A DNA stretch of 16,433 bases from Chloroflexota bacterium (GTDB taxonomy: Bacteria; Chloroflexota; Anaerolineae; UBA4142). Of this stretch, positions 13,166 through 16,433 are shown piece after piece. The stretch spans positions 1-16,433 of the forward strand of contig JACQGS010000079.1 in the NCBI GenBank assembly GCA_016199405.1. The letters are read 5' to 3'. Positions within the stretch are counted from its first letter, which is position 1, and each line of letters opens with the position of its first letter. The notes under the pieces were generated by a model. It saw nothing but the letters and a program-made list of their open reading frames with translations. It ran no database searches and had not been told where the DNA came from. A program made the translations under genes and the position numbers.

Positions 13166-13260
13166 GGGCAAACGTCCTACCGAGACAAGGTAAATCGTAC
13201 CTACTTTAAGCGCGGCAGTTGGGCAATACTGAAACCGGACTGCCGTATTCGTTTTTGCCC
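13165..13260. repeat. Small MITE-like segment with terminal inverted repeats at the truncated regulator
   Basis: GGGCAAA (13166-13172) is mirrored by TTTGCCC (13254-13260), and both ends abut a TA dinucleotide (13163-13164 and 13261-13262). The TAA stop codon of the regulator straddles the left junction. About 96 bases long. The terminal repeats are short, so this is tentative. Confidence 0.35.
13213..13256 (+). terminator. Possible intrinsic terminator downstream of the regulator
   Basis: CGGCAGT (13213-13219) pairs with ACTGCCG (13239-13245) around a 19-base loop, and five Ts follow at 13252-13256 after a six-base gap. The large loop and gap make it weak. Confidence 0.35.
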
Positions 13261-13340
13261 TACTCACCCGCGACCGCATCTGGTCGCATTCCCCACCCGT
13301 GCGCGTGAGAACAATCGGCAAGCCCGAGGAGAAAATCTGA

Positions 13341-15158
13341 ATGTCTCGATCTGATTTCACTGTCCGCGTCGGCGGCGATTCCGCGACCGGCGGCATCATC
13401 ACGACCGGCGAAATTTTCGCGCGCATCGCCGCGTACGCCGGTCTCGATGTGTACACAACGCGCACGATTCCCTCCGAGATCAAAGGCGGGCACGTGATGT
13501 TCCAAGCGCGCCTCGCGTCCACAGCCGTATGGTCGCAGGGCGATGATCTCGATATGCTCGTCGCGTTCGATCAAGAATCGATTGATCGCTATTTCAAACT
13601 CATCCGCTTCGGCGGCGTGCTGGTGTTCAACTCGAACGACGGACAACCGCCCGCGGTCACCGACGGTGTTACCACGTACGCGCTCCCGCTCAACGAAATT
13701 GCCAAATCCATCAACTTTCAACGCGGGCGCAATCTCATCGCGATTGGCGCGCTCGTGAAATTATTCGGCTTGCCGTTCGAGACCGCGACGACGGTTATCG
13801 AAAAGCAACTCGGCCGAAAAAAAGAATTGCTGGAACAAAATATCGGCGCGCTGAAAACCGGTTTTGATTACGTCGAAAAAAATATCACGCCGACCGCGCC
13901 GTATTCGCTCAAACCGCGCGCCGACGCGCCGGAACACGATCGCCTCGTCCTGAACGGCAATCAAGCGCTCGCGCTGGGCGCGTTTGCCGCCGGCTGTCGC
14001 TTTTTTGCCGGCTATCCCATCACGCCGGCGACGGACATTATGGAATTTCTCGCCGGCGAATTTCCGCGCATCGGCGGCACGCTGATCCAAGCCGAAGATG
14101 AAATCGCCGCGCTGGGCATGGCGATGGGCGCGTCGTACACCGGCGCGCGCGCGATGACCGCGACCTCGGGTCCGGGATTGTCGTTGATGACGGAACTGAT
14201 CGGGCATGCGACGATGTCGGAATTGCCGGTGGTGATCGTGGATGTGCAGCGCGCGGGTCCTTCGACCGGCATGCCGACCAAAGTCACGCAAGGCGATCTG
14301 CGCATTTCCGTGTTCGGCGCGCACGACGACGCGCCGCGCATTGTCCTCGCGCCGGTGTCGGTCGAAGATTGTTTTTATCAGATGATCAATGCGTTCAATC
14401 TGGCGGAGAAATATCAAACGCCGGTGATTTTTTTGAGCGATCAGGATATGTCGGTGCGCGTGCAAACGATCGCGCCGTTTGATTTGACGCGCGTCCAGCA
14501 CGCGCCGCGCTGGCTGTGGGAATCGAACGGCGTGAATCAATCGTACGCGCGGTATGCGATCACGCCGTCCGGCATTTCGCCGATGGCTTTGCCGGGCATG
14601 AAGGGCGGGCAGTACGTCGCGGAAGGGTTGGAACATTTGCCGAGCGGCGCGCCGGATTACACGCCGGAAGTGCATTTTGAGAATATGGAAAAACGCGCGC
14701 GCAAAATTCGCTCCGCCGCGTCGGAAGCGGATCGAATGCGCTTGCTCGAACGCTTTGGCGATCGCGGCGCGCCGCTGGTGATTCTCGGCTGGGGTTCGAC
14801 GATTGGACCCGTGCGCGAAGCGGTCGCGCGGGCGCAAAAAGAGGGAATGAAAGTCGAAGTGCTTTACACCAAACTGATCTTTCCATTGCCGCGCGATCAG
14901 ATCGCGGAATTTATCGCCGAGCGCAAAGCCATTCTGGTGCCAGAGTTGAATCACACCGGGCAATACGCGCGGATGATTCAAGCGGAATTTTGGCGCGAGG
15001 TCGTCAGTCTCCGCAAGTTCGGCGGCATTCCGTTCACGACGCAAGAAATTTACGATCGGATTAAACAAATCTACGCTGCGAAATGCAAGCCCAAGGGGCG
15101 CGGAGCGCGAGCACTTCCGACGCGACGCGCAAAGAAAAGAATAATTCGGAAATCGTAA
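13341..15158 (+). CDS. korA: 2-oxoacid:ferredoxin oxidoreductase, fused gamma-alpha subunit
   Basis: This 605-residue subunit works with KorB to oxidise a 2-oxoacid (such as 2-oxoglutarate) to an acyl-CoA and CO2, reducing ferredoxin. The N-terminal gamma-type domain (about 8-180) contains GGDSATGGIITTGEIFARIA and EIKGGHVMFQ. The pyrimidine-binding alpha domain follows from about residue 205, with the conserved YPITPATD (225-232), EDEIAALGMAMGAS, TSGPGLSLMTE (275-285) and QRAGPSTGMPTK (303-314). The C-terminal domain contains ILGWGSTIGPV and VPELNHTGQ. Length is typical of the fused class. GAGGAG (13326-13331) lies 9 bases before ATG 13341. The last ~27 residues form an unusually basic tail (RRAKKRIIRKS). 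The substrate (2-oxoglutarate, pyruvate or other) cannot be fixed from the sequence. Confidence 0.93.
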   Translation: MSRSDFTVRVGGDSATGGIITTGEIFARIAAYAGLDVYTTRTIPSEIKGGHVMFQARLASTAVWSQGDDLDMLVAFDQESIDRYFKLIRFGGVLVFNSNDGQPPAVTDGVTTYALPLNEIAKSINFQRGRNLIAIGALVKLFGLPFETATTVIEKQLGRKKELLEQNIGALKTGFDYVEKNITPTAPYSLKPRADAPEHDRLVLNGNQALALGAFAAGCRFFAGYPITPATDIMEFLAGEFPRIGGTLIQAEDEIAALGMAMGASYTGARAMTATSGPGLSLMTELIGHATMSELPVVIVDVQRAGPSTGMPTKVTQGDLRISVFGAHDDAPRIVLAPVSVEDCFYQMINAFNLAEKYQTPVIFLSDQDMSVRVQTIAPFDLTRVQHAPRWLWESNGVNQSYARYAITPSGISPMALPGMKGGQYVAEGLEHLPSGAPDYTPEVHFENMEKRARKIRSAASEADRMRLLERFGDRGAPLVILGWGSTIGPVREAVARAQKEGMKVEVLYTKLIFPLPRDQIAEFIAERKAILVPELNHTGQYARMIQAEFWREVVSLRKFGGIPFTTQEIYDRIKQIYAAKCKPKGRGARALPTRRAKKRIIRKS

Positions 15159-15163
15159 TTCAG

Positions 15164-15393
15164 CATGTCATTGCGAGAACTCCATGCCCTCGGGGCATAC
15201 ACGCGGACAGAAACAAAAAGGGTAGCAGCCCAGCCGCGCTGGGCGGAACAGCGGGCAGCGCGGCTGTCCTTCCACCCAAAGGGAAGTTTCTGAGCAGCAC
15301 ATTCGCTTCGCTCAGTGTAAACTCCGCGAAGCAATCTCCACGCCGCAATTGGAACTCGGGGATTGCTTCGCAAAAACCGCTCGCAATGACATG
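15164..15393. repeat. 230 bp nested palindromic repeat between korA and korB
   Basis: The ends are a perfect 14 bp inverted repeat, CATGTCATTGCGAG (15164-15177) and its complement (15380-15393). Inside are GCGAAGCAATCTCC (15326-15339) paired with 15358-15371, CTGAGC/GCTCAG (about 15291-15315), GCCCAGC/GCTGGGC, ATGCCC/GGGCAT and others. The TCATTGCGAG and GAAGCAATC words are familiar from dispersed palindromic repeats in many bacteria. The right end abuts the korB ribosome binding site (GAGGAG, about 15393-15398). Confidence 0.85.
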
Positions 15394-15402
15394 AGGAGTA
15401 AT

Positions 15403-16296
15403 ATGCCATCCAATCTCATCCAAAGTATGCAACCGCAAACGCGGACGTTCGAATTGGTCAACCTTTCGGCGAACGATTACAAAAGCGGCGTGCGTCCAGT
15501 GTGGTGCCCCGGCTGCGGCGATTATGGCGTCCTCGCTAGTTTTTCCAAAGCCCTCGCCGATCTGCGCATTCCGCCGGAACAAATCGTCATCGTCTCCGGT
15601 ATTGGCTGTTCCAGCCGCTTTCCGATTTTTGTGAATTCGTACGGCTTGCACGGCACGCACGGGCGCGCGCTGCCGCTCGCGACCGGCGTCAAGATGGCGC
15701 AGCCGGAACTCGTCGTCGTCGCCGTCGGCGGTGATGGCGACGCGTTCAGCATCGGCATGGGACATTTTCCGCACATCGCGCGGCGGAATCCGGATATTAC
15801 GTATCTCGTGATGGACAATGAAATTTACGGATTGACAAAGGGGCAGCCCTCGCCGACCTCGCCGGTTGGGATGGAGAAAAAAGCGTCGCCGTACGGCACG
15901 CTCGAAACGCCGCTCGATCCGATTCTGCTCGCGCTCGCGTCGAACGCGTCGTTCGTCGCACGCGGCTTTTCATCGAAACCAAAAGAGCTTACCGAGTTGA
16001 TCAAAGCCGCGATGCAGCACAAAGGTTTTTCGTTCGTGCAGATCATATCGCCGTGCGTTTCGTTCAACGACATGACGCAAGAATTCAAAGGCGCCACGCT
16101 GCCAATCCCGGCGACGCACGACCCACGCGACCGGCTCGCCGCGATGAAACTCGCGGAGCACCCCGGCGGAATGTATCTGGGGATTTTCTATCAGCAACCG
16201 CGCCCGACGTACGAAGAGAAAATGCAATCTTTGCAAGACAAAAACGCGCGCGCGGATTACGATTTGCCGGAGATGATGAGCCGGTTTATGCGATAA
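15403..16296 (+). CDS. korB: 2-oxoacid:ferredoxin oxidoreductase, beta (TPP-binding) subunit
   Basis: This 297-residue subunit binds thiamine diphosphate and one iron-sulfur cluster and completes the enzyme with KorA. WCPGCGD (34-40) gives Cys35 and Cys38; GIGCSS (66-71) gives Cys69; SPCVSF gives Cys218. These four fit the spacing of cluster ligands known in two-subunit archaeal and bacterial enzymes. The Mg-TPP motif GGDGDAFSIG lies at 109-118, continuing to MDNEIYGLTKGQPSPTS (137-153). No extra ferredoxin domain is fused. ATG 15403 is preferred because GAGGAG precedes it; an upstream TTG (15349) would read through the repeat. The gene is separated from korA by a 230 bp palindromic element, so the two may no longer be translated with tight coupling. 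A shared terminator follows. Confidence 0.95.
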   Translation: MPSNLIQSMQPQTRTFELVNLSANDYKSGVRPVWCPGCGDYGVLASFSKALADLRIPPEQIVIVSGIGCSSRFPIFVNSYGLHGTHGRALPLATGVKMAQPELVVVAVGGDGDAFSIGMGHFPHIARRNPDITYLVMDNEIYGLTKGQPSPTSPVGMEKKASPYGTLETPLDPILLALASNASFVARGFSSKPKELTELIKAAMQHKGFSFVQIISPCVSFNDMTQEFKGATLPIPATHDPRDRLAAMKLAEHPGGMYLGIFYQQPRPTYEEKMQSLQDKNARADYDLPEMMSRFMR

Positions 16297-16336
16297 AAAC
16301 GTAGAGACGTGTCACCGACACGTCTCTACGTTTTTA
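16294..16336. terminator. Bidirectional terminator, perfect 20 bp stem containing both stop codons
   Basis: Bases 16294-16313 pair perfectly with 16317-16336 around an ACC loop. The korB TAA (16294-16296) pairs with the stop codon of the convergent - strand gene (16334-16336). The stem has an A-tract on one side and five Ts (16331-16335) on the other, so it can terminate in both directions. The core GTAGAGACGTGTC resembles palindromic repeats known from cyanobacteria and Chloroflexi. Confidence 0.85.
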
Positions 16337-16432
16337 AATTTTCCGATAATCAATCTGCTGATACCCCACCCCGCGCGGATCGCCGCGCTCGAACACCCCC
16401 AGCCCCATTTGGCTCGCGAGGCGAATGTAATT
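16334..16432 (-). CDS. 3' end of an unidentified protein on the - strand (5' end outside window)
   Basis: A frame open from the right edge runs leftwards for 32 codons and ends at TAA (complement of 16334-16336). The visible C-terminus includes LASQMGLGVFERGDPRGVGY and ends IDYRKI. Third codon positions are mostly G or C, as in real genes here, and the stop lies exactly at the end of the shared terminator stem. I do not recognise the family. It is convergent with korB, with 37 bases between the stop codons. Confidence 0.6.
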   Translation of the reverse strand, partial: NYIRLASQMGLGVFERGDPRGVGYQQIDYRKI

Positions 16433-16433
16433 A

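Noticed and set aside
13761..15068. Long - strand frame (about 435 codons) opposite korA
   Set aside because: Antisense shadow of a strongly conserved gene; the product is Arg-rich with no recognisable domain.

Overview
This 16.4 kb window comes from a GC-rich bacterial chromosome with densely packed genes, almost all on the + strand. The best guess for the organism is an anaerobic member of the Chloroflexota (Anaerolineae-like). That rests on family-level hints only: BMP-type ABC transporters with an Ala/Pro/Thr-rich lipoprotein linker, a fused-type 2-oxoacid:ferredoxin oxidoreductase, a BTAD-type regulator, and intergenic gaps full of palindromic and heptameric repeats. No rRNA or other marker confirms it.

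Layout. (1) 1-1099: the 3' tail of an unidentified gene and a BMP-type ABC permease, the end of an operon that starts outside the window. (2) 1122-2786: a compact DNA-modification module, a D12-class adenine methyltransferase followed by an HNH nuclease, visibly more AT-rich than its surroundings and probably a horizontally acquired type II restriction-modification system. (3) 2795-4441: clpS and an MFS exporter whose start codon lies inside a four-copy heptamer repeat. (4) 4612-10369: a complete BMP-type (nucleoside-like) ABC importer in the order permease, permease, substrate-binding lipoprotein, ATPase. It has a good sigma70-like promoter and is interrupted between the second permease and the lipoprotein gene by an IS200-like transposase gene flanked on both sides by matching arrays of five hairpins. 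(5) 10370-11005: a gene-poor stretch with a promoter, a terminator-like hairpin about 70 nt downstream, and a palindromic repeat, leading into a DEAD-box RNA helicase (11006-12229) that ends at a strong intrinsic terminator. (6) 12381-13260: a two-hairpin repeat element and a truncated BTAD regulator with a good promoter. (7) 13341-16296: korA and korB, separated by a 230 bp nested palindromic repeat. The window ends in a perfect 20 bp stem shared with a convergent gene on the - strand.

How the genes work together. The two permeases, lipoprotein and ATPase should form one importer: the lipoprotein captures a nucleoside-like ligand outside the membrane, the heterodimeric permease carries it, and the double-domain ATPase powers it. 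The left-edge permease belongs to a second, paralogous importer. KorA and KorB together form a ferredoxin-reducing 2-oxoacid oxidoreductase. ClpS would deliver N-degron substrates to a ClpAP-type protease encoded elsewhere.

The most distinctive feature is the non-coding DNA. There are at least five independent heptamer-period repeats, each of different sequence, most touching a translation start. There is also a duplicated hairpin array with compensatory base changes around the transposase gene, and several cruciform-type elements inserted in operon gaps.
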